Translations under genes and position numbers: made by a program | Assembly: GCA_021773835.1 (NCBI GenBank) | Contig: JAJFJQ010000031.1 | Span: forward strand, 62,001-126,000 | Origin: Gammaproteobacteria bacterium | GTDB lineage: Bacteria; Pseudomonadota; Gammaproteobacteria; Ga0077536 | Reading direction: 5' to 3' | DNA length: 64,000 bases | Notes under the pieces: generated by a model | Seen by the model: only the letters and a program-made list of their open reading frames with translations | Told to the model about the DNA's origin: nothing | Database searches by the model: none | In this document: positions 19,727 to 28,933 of the stretch, piece by piece | Layout: each line of letters opens with the position of its first letter | Numbering within the stretch: the first letter of the stretch is position 1

Positions 19727-21343
19727 ATGAATCCCTACGCCATCGGCATTATCGGCAGTGTGCTGGTCTACCTGTTCATCGGTAATTTCATGGGTCGACG
19801 GGTCAAGGGCATCGATGACTACTATGTCGCTGGGCGCAATGCCCCAACCTTATTGATCGTCGGCACTTTGGTCGCGAGTTTCTTGAGTACCGCCGCCTTT
19901 CTCGGTGAGACGGGCTTCAGCTACGAAGGCTACGCCGGGGTAATGCTGATACTTGTGGCTTTTAATATGATCGGCTATGTCGTCGGCGCGCTGTTTTTTG
20001 GACGCTATATTCGGCGCAGCGAAGCGATCACGGTCGCGGAATTTTTTGGCAAACGCTTTGCTAGTCGTAGGGTGCAAACGGCCGCCGGGGTCACCGTCAT
20101 TGTTGGTCTTGCCGCCTATTTGTTGGCGGTGACCCAAGGCGCGTCGCTCGCGATCTCTGAGGCGATGAACATTCCCTACGATGTCACCTTACTCATTGTG
20201 TGGTTGGGCTATACCTGGTTCACCGCGTACTCAGGATCAAAAGGGGTGGTGGTCACGGACACGATCATGTTCCTGTTGTTTACCTTTGTGGCGTTTCTTG
20301 CGCTGTACTACATCATCGACGCCGCCGGCGGTTGGTTTCATACCGTCCAAACCCTCGCCACGTTTGAGGCGAAACCGGGGATCCTATCGTGGCACGGCAT
20401 GATTGGGCCGGAGGCTCGATGGCAAAGCGCCGGTGACGCGCTGACTTGGGGTCTGATCCTCGGCGGTGCTTGGGGTATCACGATCGCCGTCAGCCCGTGG
20501 CAATCGAGCCGTTACCTAATGGCCAAAGATGAGCATACGGTCATCCGTGCCGCGTGCATGGCGAGTGCGGCAGCGATGTTGTTCTACTGCGCTTTAATTA
20601 TGGCGGCTGCGTCGATCAATTTACTCAATCCGACTATCGACCCGCCAGAAAAGGCGATGATTTGGGTAGCAATGAACACCTTGCCAACCTTCGCGGGGGT
20701 GTTGCTGATGGCCGGTATTGTCGCCGCTGCGCTGTCGTCCGCGTCGACCTTTCTATCGTTGATAGCGTTCAGTGCGGCCAATGACTTGGTAGATATCAAA
20801 GGGGCGAGCGAGAGACGCCGCCTTACGATCAGCCGTTACGCTATGTTGGTCGTCGGCATGGTGATCTTGGTGTTGGCGCATTTGCAGCCGCCGGCGATTC
20901 TGGCGATCTCGTATTTTGCGGCAACCTTGTTCGCATCGTCGTGGGGGCCCGTGGCTTTCATGAGCGTATGGAGTTCACGCATTACCGCAAGCGGTGCTTT
21001 TTGGGGCATCGTTGTCGGTTTCGTCGCAAACTTTGCCGTAAAAATTCTGGACCTCTACGAAGTCATCGCGCTACCGGTGCTTCTTCATCCCATTGTGATC
21101 GGTATCGTCATGAGTACGATGACGATAGTTATGGTGTCGGGTCGCGGACAGGTGAGCGATGCGGAACATCGGTTTCGCCTACAGATGCATAAGACACCAG
21201 CCACCGAGATCAACGCCGCGATGGCCCGTAGCACGCTACGGTTTGCGCAAGGTTTGGTGGCCTGCGGGATCGTTTTGAGTGCTTTGTTGATCGTGTTCTA
21301 TGTCGTACCTTATGACAATGCAATGGCACAACTGCGAGACTGA
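19727..21343 (+). CDS. Sodium:solute symporter (SSF family)
   Basis: A 538-residue inner-membrane protein with about thirteen hydrophobic segments. The N-terminus has the SSF signature region: GIDDYYVAGRNAPTLLI and ASFLSTAAFLGETGFSYEGY. The ITIAVSPWQSSRYLMAKDE stretch in the middle is also typical. SSF carriers couple sodium to uptake of solutes such as pantothenate, proline, acetate, urea or nucleobases. The start lies 32 bases after the serine hydrolase gene. The transported compound is not readable, but the surrounding amide and hydantoin genes suggest a small nitrogenous or carboxylated substrate. Confidence 0.92.
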   Translation: MNPYAIGIIGSVLVYLFIGNFMGRRVKGIDDYYVAGRNAPTLLIVGTLVASFLSTAAFLGETGFSYEGYAGVMLILVAFNMIGYVVGALFFGRYIRRSEAITVAEFFGKRFASRRVQTAAGVTVIVGLAAYLLAVTQGASLAISEAMNIPYDVTLLIVWLGYTWFTAYSGSKGVVVTDTIMFLLFTFVAFLALYYIIDAAGGWFHTVQTLATFEAKPGILSWHGMIGPEARWQSAGDALTWGLILGGAWGITIAVSPWQSSRYLMAKDEHTVIRAACMASAAAMLFYCALIMAAASINLLNPTIDPPEKAMIWVAMNTLPTFAGVLLMAGIVAAALSSASTFLSLIAFSAANDLVDIKGASERRRLTISRYAMLVVGMVILVLAHLQPPAILAISYFAATLFASSWGPVAFMSVWSSRITASGAFWGIVVGFVANFAVKILDLYEVIALPVLLHPIVIGIVMSTMTIVMVSGRGQVSDAEHRFRLQMHKTPATEINAAMARSTLRFAQGLVACGIVLSALLIVFYVVPYDNAMAQLRD

Positions 21344-21345
21344 CA

Positions 21346-21492
21346 GTGAGTGGTGAACTGCTGCTGGCCATTAGCTGTGGTGCGGTTCTCGTGTTCACCG
21401 GCGTCATCGCATACATTTGGACTCGGCGCGACTACACCGGATCGGCGAGGGACAGCGCCCTAGAAGACGACTCGTCGGACTCGAGCGTGTGA
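21346..21492 (+). CDS. 48-residue single-span membrane peptide, probable symporter companion
   Basis: A GTG start lies 2 bases after the symporter stop and opens a 48-residue frame. It encodes one hydrophobic helix (about 5-25, LLLAISCGAVLVFTGVIAYI) followed by a positive WTRRDY border and a highly acidic/serine tail ending DDSSDSSV. Spacing implies translational coupling. Small membrane proteins are known to accompany SSF carriers (YhdT with PanF is an example), so a subunit or stabiliser role is a reasonable inference. The composition change from helix to charged tail argues against a random frame. Confidence 0.6.
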   Translation: MSGELLLAISCGAVLVFTGVIAYIWTRRDYTGSARDSALEDDSSDSSV

Positions 21493-21551
21493 TGCGCGCC
21501 GGCCGGGTAGCGTCGGCTGGATAGCTGACGACCGGCAAGTACAGTAGTATT

Positions 21552-21569
21552 TGCCGTGCGGGCACGGCA
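21552..21569 (+). terminator. Perfect short hairpin after the symporter unit
   Basis: TGCCGTG, a CGGG loop, and CACGGCA form a perfect 7-base stem in the 127-base gap between the symporter unit and the next monooxygenase gene. No T-run follows, so termination would be weak or Rho-assisted; a leader hairpin for the next operon is the alternative. Confidence 0.4.
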
Positions 21570-21619
21570 TAAAGCGATCGAATTAATTAATCCGTATCCG
21601 CCTACTGGAGGGGTGCAAC

Positions 21620-22495
21620 ATGGCTATCAGCATTGGGGTTTTTCAGATGGTCGCGGACAAGCGCGCGGACCCCGCAATTGTTGCCAAGGCGGCAGAAGAT
21701 CTCGGTTTTAATTCCTATTGGGTGCCCGAACACCCGATCCTGCCGGCTGCATCGAAATCGACCTATACCGCCGATGCCGCCGACGAAGATCCAGAATTAC
21801 CCGATTATCTGTGGCAGATCCCAGATCCGTTCGTGGTGCTCGCCCGTGCATCGGCAACGACCTCACGCATTCGCCTTGGTTGCGGGGTTTGCTTGGTCCC
21901 GCAGCATCACCCCTTGGTGCTCGCTAACGAAGTTGCAAGCCTCGATCATTTCAGCGGCGGTAGGCTCAACTTTGGTATCGGTGCTGGTTGGAACCGCGAG
22001 GAATCAGAAATGCTCGGGGTCGATTTCGACCATCGCTGGACGCAGACCAAAGAGTGCGTCGCCATCCTCAAGGAGCTATGGTCGAAAGAAATTGCCGAGT
22101 GGGACGGAAAATATTACTCATTTTCGCCGGTGCGATGTTTCCCCAAGCCAGCGCAAAAACCACATCCGCCCATACACTTCGGCAGCAGCGGAACGCCGCG
22201 CGTGTTCAAACGTGTCGCCGAATGGGGCGATGGTTGGATGCCAACGATCCGAACCTTGGAGGAGTTCGCCGAAGGGTGCGACAAGTTAAGGGCGGCATGC
22301 GACAAGGTGGGTCGCGATTTCAGCGAGATACATGTCTCGCCGCTGGTCCTGGAAGGTTTGTTTCGAACAAAAGCGGAACGTGATGCATTCGCAGAGGCCG
22401 GGGCCGATGAAATGATCATGTGGATCACGGAAGCCGAAACGCCCGGCGTGTTAGAGGAACTCAAAGTGTTTGCCGACGAATTGATAGAATCCTAA
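21620..22495 (+). CDS. Luciferase-like (LLM) F420/flavin-dependent oxidoreductase
   Basis: A 291-residue luciferase-like protein with the compact layout of the TIGR03619-type, F420- or FMN-dependent subgroup. Features are IGVFQMVADKRADP, RLGCGVCLVPQHHPLVLANE, LDHFSGGRLNFGIGAGWN and the KPHPPIHFGSSGTPRVFKR motif. It catalyses oxidation or hydride transfer on an unknown substrate. GGAGGGG precedes the ATG. It is the first gene of the plus-strand hydantoinase operon, 30 bases before hyuA, which suggests that it generates or modifies the compound the hydantoinase opens. Confidence 0.88.
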   Translation: MAISIGVFQMVADKRADPAIVAKAAEDLGFNSYWVPEHPILPAASKSTYTADAADEDPELPDYLWQIPDPFVVLARASATTSRIRLGCGVCLVPQHHPLVLANEVASLDHFSGGRLNFGIGAGWNREESEMLGVDFDHRWTQTKECVAILKELWSKEIAEWDGKYYSFSPVRCFPKPAQKPHPPIHFGSSGTPRVFKRVAEWGDGWMPTIRTLEEFAEGCDKLRAACDKVGRDFSEIHVSPLVLEGLFRTKAERDAFAEAGADEMIMWITEAETPGVLEELKVFADELIES

Positions 22496-22525
22496 TGCAT
22501 TGCGTGCGCGTGACGGGGTAGGGAT

Positions 22526-24604
22526 ATGACAGCTGCAAACGTTCGCGTTGCAACCGACGTTGGCGGGACCTTTACCGATCTTGCCTACTTTGAGACGGAC
22601 GTCGAGACGGGTGAGCAGCGGGTGCGCACGGCCAAGGTTGATACCACACCGCCGGATTTCGAACGCGGCGTCCTCGAGTTATTGCACAAAGCCGATGTGC
22701 CATTTTCTGAGATTGGATTTCTCGCCCACGGTACAACCGTCATTATCAACGCCATTACCGAGCGTAAAGGTGCTAAGACAGGTCTGATCACCACCAGCGG
22801 ATTTCGTGATGTGTTGGAAATTGCTCGAGGTGATCGGCCGAATTTTTTCGATCTGGTTTACCGCAAGCCGGTACCATTTGTTCCACGCCACTTGCGGCGT
22901 GAATTACCTGGCCGAATGAACTACCACGGCGAGGAGCTCGTCCCACTCGATCTCTCGGGGCTGCCGGATATCATCGAGGGGTTCGCTGAGGAATCGGTTG
23001 ATGCAATCGCTGTGTGCTTATTGCATTCCTATGCGAATGAGGCGCATGAAGTGGCGGTGCTTGAAGAAGTACGCCGACTCGCCCCCGAAATCTCCGTCGT
23101 GGCATCCCATCAAATTACGCGTCAGTGGCGAGAGTACGAGCGTACGAATACGGCGGTGTTGTCGGCCTATGTACAACCGATCGCGGACCGCTATCTAAAC
23201 AACCTAAATAATAGCCTTAAAGACGGCGGGTTCGACGGTTCCTTGTACATCATGCAATCGAACTGTGGCATTGATACCGTTGAGTCGACCCGGCAGACGC
23301 CGATCACAATGATCGAATCCGGACCGGCGAGCGGTGTGTGGGGCGCAGCCGAGCTGGGTCGTCTGCTGGGTATCCCGAATGTGCTCGCGCTCGATATTGG
23401 CGGGACGACCGCCAAGTGCTCGTTGATCGAGGACGGCCAGGTCAAGATCATTTCTGACTATTGGATCGAACGTAATCAAGCAAACTCCGGTTACCCGATC
23501 TTGGCGCCGGTGGTCGATATCGTCGAGATCGGCAATGGCGGCGGTTCAATTGCCTGGGTGGACGATCTCGGTAAGCTGCACGTTGGGCCGCAAAGCGCCG
23601 GCGCAAACCCTGGTCCGGTGGCCTACGGACGCGGCGGGACCGAGCCGACCACAACCGATGCCAACCTGGCGCTCGGCCGGATCAACGCCGATTATTTCTG
23701 TGGTGGCACGATGGTTGCCGATATGGCCGGTGTCAATAAGTCACTTGCCCGTTTGGCCGACACCCTGGCGGTGTCGAGCGAAGAGGCGGCGCGCGGTATC
23801 GTGCGCATCGCCAACCACAACATGATCAATGCGCTCAAGCTCGTGTCATTGAACCGCGGCTATGATCCGCGTGACTTTACCCTCGTTGCCTTTGGCGGCG
23901 GCGGCGGAATGCACGCCAATGCCCTGGCGGCGGAGTTGCAGATCAAACAAGTGATAATCCCCGCTGAGTCGGCTGTGTTCTCCGCCTGGGGGATGGTGAT
24001 GTCGGATCTGCGTCGCGATTATTTCAAGACCTTTTTGTGCGATCTCGATAACGATGCGCCGACAAAACTAAAAGAGGCATTTGTTGCCCTTGAATCGCAG
24101 GCAAGGGGCGAATTCTCTAGCGAGGGACTCGATCCGGGAATGCTGAATTTTCTATGCTTCGCCCGCTTCCGATACCGCAACCAAGAACATTCCACCGAGG
24201 TCGTGTTGCCCGACGATGGTGTGACCGCAGAAAACCTACTCGAAATCCGAGAACGCTTCGAGGTCAACTACGAGCGCGAATACACCTATCGATTACCCAC
24301 TGTCGTAGAAGTGGTTGGCCTGCATCTCGTCGCCCAGGGCGAGGTCGGTAAGCTTGCGCTGGTTGAAAAGCGTGCGACGGGGCGTAAGCTCAGTGAGGCC
24401 GTAAAAGGCCGGCGCCAAGTCGATTTTGATGTGGATGGTAGCTTCGAGGCGGTGTTATACGACGGCGCATTGCTCGAGCCCGGGATGTCATTTGCAGGAC
24501 CCGCTATTATCGAAGCGGCCGGCGCCACGGTAGTGGTCAATCCGGGTAGTCAAGCCTCCGTGGACCAATTCGGAAATGTCGTCGTCACGATCGGAACCGC
24601 GTAA
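22526..24604 (+). CDS. hyuA: ATP-dependent hydantoinase/oxoprolinase subunit A
   Basis: The 692-residue protein has the HyuA layout: N-terminal ATP-binding DVGGTFTDLAYF, LAHGTTVIINAI, the second phosphate motif LALDIGGTTAKCSLIEDG, the EIGNGGGSIAWVDD loop and LVAFGGGGGMHANALA. With HyuB it couples ATP hydrolysis to opening of five-membered cyclic amides (hydantoins, N-methylhydantoin, 5-oxoproline); relatives are acetone carboxylases. The hyuB gene follows after 14 bases with its own GGAGAG. This is one of two HyuA/HyuB pairs in the window and is accompanied by a dipeptidase and an amidase. The exact ring substrate is unknown. Confidence 0.92.
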   Translation: MTAANVRVATDVGGTFTDLAYFETDVETGEQRVRTAKVDTTPPDFERGVLELLHKADVPFSEIGFLAHGTTVIINAITERKGAKTGLITTSGFRDVLEIARGDRPNFFDLVYRKPVPFVPRHLRRELPGRMNYHGEELVPLDLSGLPDIIEGFAEESVDAIAVCLLHSYANEAHEVAVLEEVRRLAPEISVVASHQITRQWREYERTNTAVLSAYVQPIADRYLNNLNNSLKDGGFDGSLYIMQSNCGIDTVESTRQTPITMIESGPASGVWGAAELGRLLGIPNVLALDIGGTTAKCSLIEDGQVKIISDYWIERNQANSGYPILAPVVDIVEIGNGGGSIAWVDDLGKLHVGPQSAGANPGPVAYGRGGTEPTTTDANLALGRINADYFCGGTMVADMAGVNKSLARLADTLAVSSEEAARGIVRIANHNMINALKLVSLNRGYDPRDFTLVAFGGGGGMHANALAAELQIKQVIIPAESAVFSAWGMVMSDLRRDYFKTFLCDLDNDAPTKLKEAFVALESQARGEFSSEGLDPGMLNFLCFARFRYRNQEHSTEVVLPDDGVTAENLLEIRERFEVNYEREYTYRLPTVVEVVGLHLVAQGEVGKLALVEKRATGRKLSEAVKGRRQVDFDVDGSFEAVLYDGALLEPGMSFAGPAIIEAAGATVVVNPGSQASVDQFGNVVVTIGTA

Positions 24605-24618
24605 CAGGAGAGCGAATA

Positions 24619-26319
24619 ATGAGTGCCTATCCTTTATCGGAAGATCAAAGCGCAGTTGAATTCGATCCGTTTACGATCGAAATAATCCAGAATTCACTAC
24701 AAGCAATCTGCGACGAAATGTTCGTTGCCATGCGCAAGACCGCGATGAGTTCGATCATCTACGAGGTCTTGGACATGGGTACCGCGGTAGTCGATCCGCA
24801 CGGTAATCTCGCTAGCGCCGGCGCAGGGATCCCACTGTTCGTAGCAGGGCTCGATAAGGCCGCCGCGTTTGTGATCCAGAAATGCGCCGAACAAGGGATC
24901 GTGATCGAACCCGGCGATGTGTTTGCGACCAATGATCCGTACAACGGTGGGGTGACGCATTTAAATGACGTTGCCTTCGTCATGCCAGTCTTTGTTGACG
25001 GTGAAATCGTTGCCTGGGCTGCAGATATCGCCCATTGGAATGACGTTGGTGGGATGGTCCCCGGCTCGATGGCGACCACCGCGACAGAGATCTACCAAGA
25101 AGGTTTGCGGTTACCTGGCGTAAAGATCGTTGCGCGGGGCGAGCCGAATGAGCCGCTGATTGAAGTGATGAAGGTCAATTCGCGGATGCCGGATTTTCTC
25201 GAAGGTGATATGTGGGCCGGGATCGCCGCAGTTCGGGTCGGCGCCCGTCGCCTCGAAGAAGTCGCGAATAAATACGGTGTGAAAACGTTCAACGAGGCGA
25301 TCAGTCGTTACCTCGATTACGGTGAGCGGATGACCCGCAAGGCCTTGGTCGACCTGCCGAAGGGCCGTTTCACACACAGTGAAGAGCAGGATTCGGGATT
25401 GGTCTATGCCTGCGTCATCGAGATCCGTGAAGACGAATTCATCGTTGATGTGCGTAATAATCCGCTTGACCCCGGACCGCACAATCTAAGCCGCGACGCA
25501 TCATTGCTTGCCGCGCAGCTACTGTTGAAGGCGGTGACGGATCCAGGGCCAACTTGCAACGGGGGTAATTTTCGGCCGTTGACGTTTTTGACCCAAAAGG
25601 GAACGGTGTTCGACCCAGAAGAACCGGCGGCGCAAGGCTTCTATTACGAGGCGGTGCTAAGGCTATATGACTTGTTATGGCGATGTCTGGCAAACGAGTT
25701 GCCGCACTTGATGCCCGCAGGTCATTACGCCTCAATGTGTGCGACCGTCCTTGGCGGCACGCATCCCGATACCGGCCGGCCATACGCCTTCGTCGAGCCG
25801 GAACTCGGTGGTTGGGGTGGCTCGATCGACAGCGACGGTACCAATGGGATGTTCTCGGGGTTTCACGGGGTTACGTTCAACTGTCCGGCGGAGATCAATG
25901 AGGCGCGCAACGGTCTGCTAGTTGATCGGCTGGAATTGAATCCAGATCTCGGCGGCGAAGGGCGTCACCGCGGTGGTAAAGGGATCCGTATGGATTACCG
26001 CATCCGCGCTGAAGAAGGCTTTATGACGTCCTTCTTCACCCGTTCGAAATTCCCGCCCTGGGGCTTGGTGGGGGGCAACGATGGCTCGCCGAACTACGTT
26101 GAAGTGCGCCGCGTTGATGGCTCGGTTGAACGCCATTCGTCGGTAACTCAGCTTAAGCTGTTCCGTGATGACGTTGTTCGAATCGTCACCGGCAACGGTG
26201 GTGGCTACGGCGACCCACACGAGCGGCCACGGGAGAGCGTCTTGGACGATATTAAAAATGGATATCTAACAGAGGAACGCGCGCAGGCCGTATACGGCTT
26301 CAACACGACGACGCGATGA
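24619..26319 (+). CDS. hyuB: ATP-dependent hydantoinase/oxoprolinase subunit B
   Basis: A 566-residue HyuB-family protein. Diagnostic stretches are MRKTAMSSIIYEVLDMGTAV, GDVFATNDPYNGGVTHLND (the family metal or phosphate motif NDPY..GG.TH..D) and the glycine-rich C-terminal GNGGGYGDPHERP. It forms the catalytic complex with HyuA encoded just upstream. The usual NDPY motif is intact here, unlike the second HyuB at 34740-36692. Its stop overlaps the start of the dipeptidase gene (ATGA), so the three are one transcription and translation unit. Confidence 0.92.
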   Translation: MSAYPLSEDQSAVEFDPFTIEIIQNSLQAICDEMFVAMRKTAMSSIIYEVLDMGTAVVDPHGNLASAGAGIPLFVAGLDKAAAFVIQKCAEQGIVIEPGDVFATNDPYNGGVTHLNDVAFVMPVFVDGEIVAWAADIAHWNDVGGMVPGSMATTATEIYQEGLRLPGVKIVARGEPNEPLIEVMKVNSRMPDFLEGDMWAGIAAVRVGARRLEEVANKYGVKTFNEAISRYLDYGERMTRKALVDLPKGRFTHSEEQDSGLVYACVIEIREDEFIVDVRNNPLDPGPHNLSRDASLLAAQLLLKAVTDPGPTCNGGNFRPLTFLTQKGTVFDPEEPAAQGFYYEAVLRLYDLLWRCLANELPHLMPAGHYASMCATVLGGTHPDTGRPYAFVEPELGGWGGSIDSDGTNGMFSGFHGVTFNCPAEINEARNGLLVDRLELNPDLGGEGRHRGGKGIRMDYRIRAEEGFMTSFFTRSKFPPWGLVGGNDGSPNYVEVRRVDGSVERHSSVTQLKLFRDDVVRIVTGNGGGYGDPHERPRESVLDDIKNGYLTEERAQAVYGFNTTTR

Positions 26320-27296
26320 ACGATGCAGTTGGCGCAATAAGTTGGGACGCGCATAGCTGTGTGCCACTGACGGCATCCTACCGTTTGGATGCCTTGCACC
26401 GACACCGTGATGCGGGCTTTGACTACGTTTCAATCAATGTCGGCATGGACGCGAACCCGATCGCTCAGATCATGGACATGATCTCATCGTTTCGCGAACA
26501 AATTGAACAACTACCAGATATTCGATTTGCGGAAACGCTTGACGATGTGCGCCGTGCGGCGGCGGACGACCAGCTTGCTGTCAGCTTTGATTTGGAAGGT
26601 GCCGTACCCTTGGCATCTGATCCCGCGAACGTACAGGCATTCCACGACCTTGGGATCCGGCAAATGCATTTCGCCTACAATCGGCGTAACGAGGTTGCCG
26701 GCGGGTGTTATGAACCCGACGCGCCGCTGACCGCGCTCGGCCACGAGGTGTTGCGGGCGTGCGAAGAAGCTGGGGTCATTGTCGATTGTTCACACCTCAA
26801 TGAACCCTCCGCGTTGGCGATCTTGGCGTCGGCGAAAAAGCCGGTTGTCTTTAGTCACTCCAACGTCCGTGCACTGAATGGCAATTTTCGCAATATTACT
26901 GATGCAATGGCGACTGCTTGCGCCGCGACCGATGGTGTTATCGGGGTCACCGGATTGAGTAACTTCACTCCCGGCGAACGCGCTGAGGCGGATGCCATGA
27001 TTGAGGTCATTGATTACTTGAACCAACGGGTTGACGTGAGGCATATCGGCGTCGGTCTCGATTACGTGTATGACGTCGAACTTGACGAGCTGCCGGAAGG
27101 TTGCGACCCGGCCTATTGGTGGCCGCTCGAATATGGCTACGGCGAAGATTTCTACAAGTCTTCCACGTTCACGCCCCCTGAAGCTGCGCCGCAGTTACGC
27201 GAAGGCTTGAAGGCGCGTGGTTACGCCGACGTCGACATTTGCGGAATTATGGGTGGGAATTTCTACCGAGTGGCAAACGCTTGCTGGAAATCCTGA
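26316..27296 (+). CDS. M19-type membrane-dipeptidase-like hydrolase
   Basis: A 326-residue TIM-barrel amidohydrolase of the renal dipeptidase (M19) family. Counterparts of metal ligands are visible: SWDAHSCVP (usual HxD), SFDLEGAVPL (the glutamate), DCSHLNEPS and PVVFSHSNVRAL (histidines), and GVGLDYVYD. In the first motif the aspartate of HxD is replaced (HSC), so the two-metal site is altered. It lacks a signal peptide, unlike secreted M19 enzymes. Overlapping hyuB by 4 bases, it probably hydrolyses the ring-opened product or a dipeptide-like intermediate. Confidence 0.85.
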   Translation: MNDAVGAISWDAHSCVPLTASYRLDALHRHRDAGFDYVSINVGMDANPIAQIMDMISSFREQIEQLPDIRFAETLDDVRRAAADDQLAVSFDLEGAVPLASDPANVQAFHDLGIRQMHFAYNRRNEVAGGCYEPDAPLTALGHEVLRACEEAGVIVDCSHLNEPSALAILASAKKPVVFSHSNVRALNGNFRNITDAMATACAATDGVIGVTGLSNFTPGERAEADAMIEVIDYLNQRVDVRHIGVGLDYVYDVELDELPEGCDPAYWWPLEYGYGEDFYKSSTFTPPEAAPQLREGLKARGYADVDICGIMGGNFYRVANACWKS

Positions 27297-27341
27297 TTAA
27301 CAGCGTCGCTTTAGACCTAACGATAAAAATGGAGCAAACCA

Positions 27342-28847
27342 ATGCCCGTTCGCATGCCCTCGCCGAAAGATATCCGCGCCGCCGGCGCTCGGTTTAACTT
27401 TGATGTCAATGATGAAGAAGTCGAAGGCTTCTCAGAGATCATCCGTGAAGCACTTCCCGCCTTCCAACGTTTAGACGAACTTGTCCCGCCGGGTATGCCG
27501 GTGAAATATCCGCGCCGGGATTTTGGCGGCCGTCCGTCGGCCGAGAACAATAAGCACAATGGCTGGGCCTGGCGCTGCTCAATTCCAGGTGCCGATGAAG
27601 GTCCGCTTGCCGGAAAGAAGGTGGGCTTGAAGGACCACGTGCGCGTCGCCGGTATTCCCATGATGAACAGTTCGAGCGTGATGGAGGGCTACGTACCACC
27701 CGAGGATGCAACAATAGTCACCCGACTGCTCGATGCCGGAGCCGAGATCATCGGTAAGGCGGTCAACGGATCGCATTGTTTTGATGCCATTGGCCTGAGT
27801 ATTTATCCCGGGCCGCAACCGATCAATCCGGCGACCGGTAAACACTGTGCCGGCGGATCGTCGAACGGGAGTGCAGTGGTGGTTGCGAACGGTGATGCGG
27901 ATATCACGATGGGTGGTGACCAAGGCGGCTCAATCCGCATCCCGGCGTCGTGGTGCGGCGTAGTGGGGCATAAACCGACTTTTGGTCTTGTACCCCACAC
28001 CGGCTTGGCCGGACTCGATCACTCGATCGACTATACCGGACCCTTAGCGAAGACTGTGCGTGATTGTGCGCTGACATTACAGGCCGTCGCCGGAGCCGAT
28101 GGCCTCGACCCGCGCCAAAGCGACGTGAGGGTGGAAGATTACACCGCTCACCTTGAGGATGGGGTCAAAGGATTACGTATTGGCGTGTTGCGTGAGGGTT
28201 TCGGTCACGCTGAGTCAATGGTCGAAGTGGATGATGCAAACAGGAATGCTGCGACGGTGCTGGAAGATGCGGGCGCGATACTAAGCGACGTCTCCGTGCC
28301 GATGCATCTCGATGGAAACGCCATCTTATGGCCGTTGATGTTGCAGGGCGGCACTGAAACCAATAAACAGGACGGTAGTGGTCATGGTTGGCGCGGCTAC
28401 TATCCCATGGACCATGTTAATTTCATGCATCGGACCCTCAAGGCCCGATCGAATGATCTCCCCTTGGGTTTGAAGCTAGTCTTATTACTGGGTGAATACA
28501 CCTATGAGCACTACGGCATGCATTACTACGCGAAGGCGCAAAACCTAGCACGCGGGTTACGTGCCGCCTATGACGAAATATTTAATGACGTTGATTTGTT
28601 GCTCATGCCGACCTTGCCGTTCACCGCGCCACCCATGCCGACCGAACCGCTGTCGACCTACGGATTCCTTAAGGTGTTCGCGAATATGATCCACAACACC
28701 GGATCGTTCAATCCAAGCGGTCACCCGGCGATATCCGTACCTTGTGGTGCGCACGAGGGCTTGCCGATCGGTATGCAGCTCGTTGGCCGTCATTTCGATG
28801 ATGCGGTCGTACTCCGTGCCGCCTATGCCTACGAGCAAAGCCGATAA
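27342..28847 (+). CDS. Amidase-signature (AS) family amidase
   Basis: A 501-residue AS-family enzyme. The Ser-cisSer-Lys triad is readable: lysine in GKKVGLKDHV, the first serine within GGSSNGSAVVVANG, and the nucleophile region in GGDQGGSIRIPASWCG. The family hydrolyses linear amides and N-carbamoyl compounds. It sits 45 bases after the dipeptidase gene with GGAGC before its ATG and belongs to the same operon as hyuA-hyuB. Release of ammonia from an amide or carbamoyl product is the likely role. No signal peptide is seen. Confidence 0.9.
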   Translation: MPVRMPSPKDIRAAGARFNFDVNDEEVEGFSEIIREALPAFQRLDELVPPGMPVKYPRRDFGGRPSAENNKHNGWAWRCSIPGADEGPLAGKKVGLKDHVRVAGIPMMNSSSVMEGYVPPEDATIVTRLLDAGAEIIGKAVNGSHCFDAIGLSIYPGPQPINPATGKHCAGGSSNGSAVVVANGDADITMGGDQGGSIRIPASWCGVVGHKPTFGLVPHTGLAGLDHSIDYTGPLAKTVRDCALTLQAVAGADGLDPRQSDVRVEDYTAHLEDGVKGLRIGVLREGFGHAESMVEVDDANRNAATVLEDAGAILSDVSVPMHLDGNAILWPLMLQGGTETNKQDGSGHGWRGYYPMDHVNFMHRTLKARSNDLPLGLKLVLLLGEYTYEHYGMHYYAKAQNLARGLRAAYDEIFNDVDLLLMPTLPFTAPPMPTEPLSTYGFLKVFANMIHNTGSFNPSGHPAISVPCGAHEGLPIGMQLVGRHFDDAVVLRAAYAYEQSR

Positions 28848-28933
28848 AATGCGTCGCTAAATGATTGTCGCAACGCTCGATTATTAATGAGCCGTTCGCG
28901 GTAACGTGAATCTGTATAAATTTTGGAGAGAAC

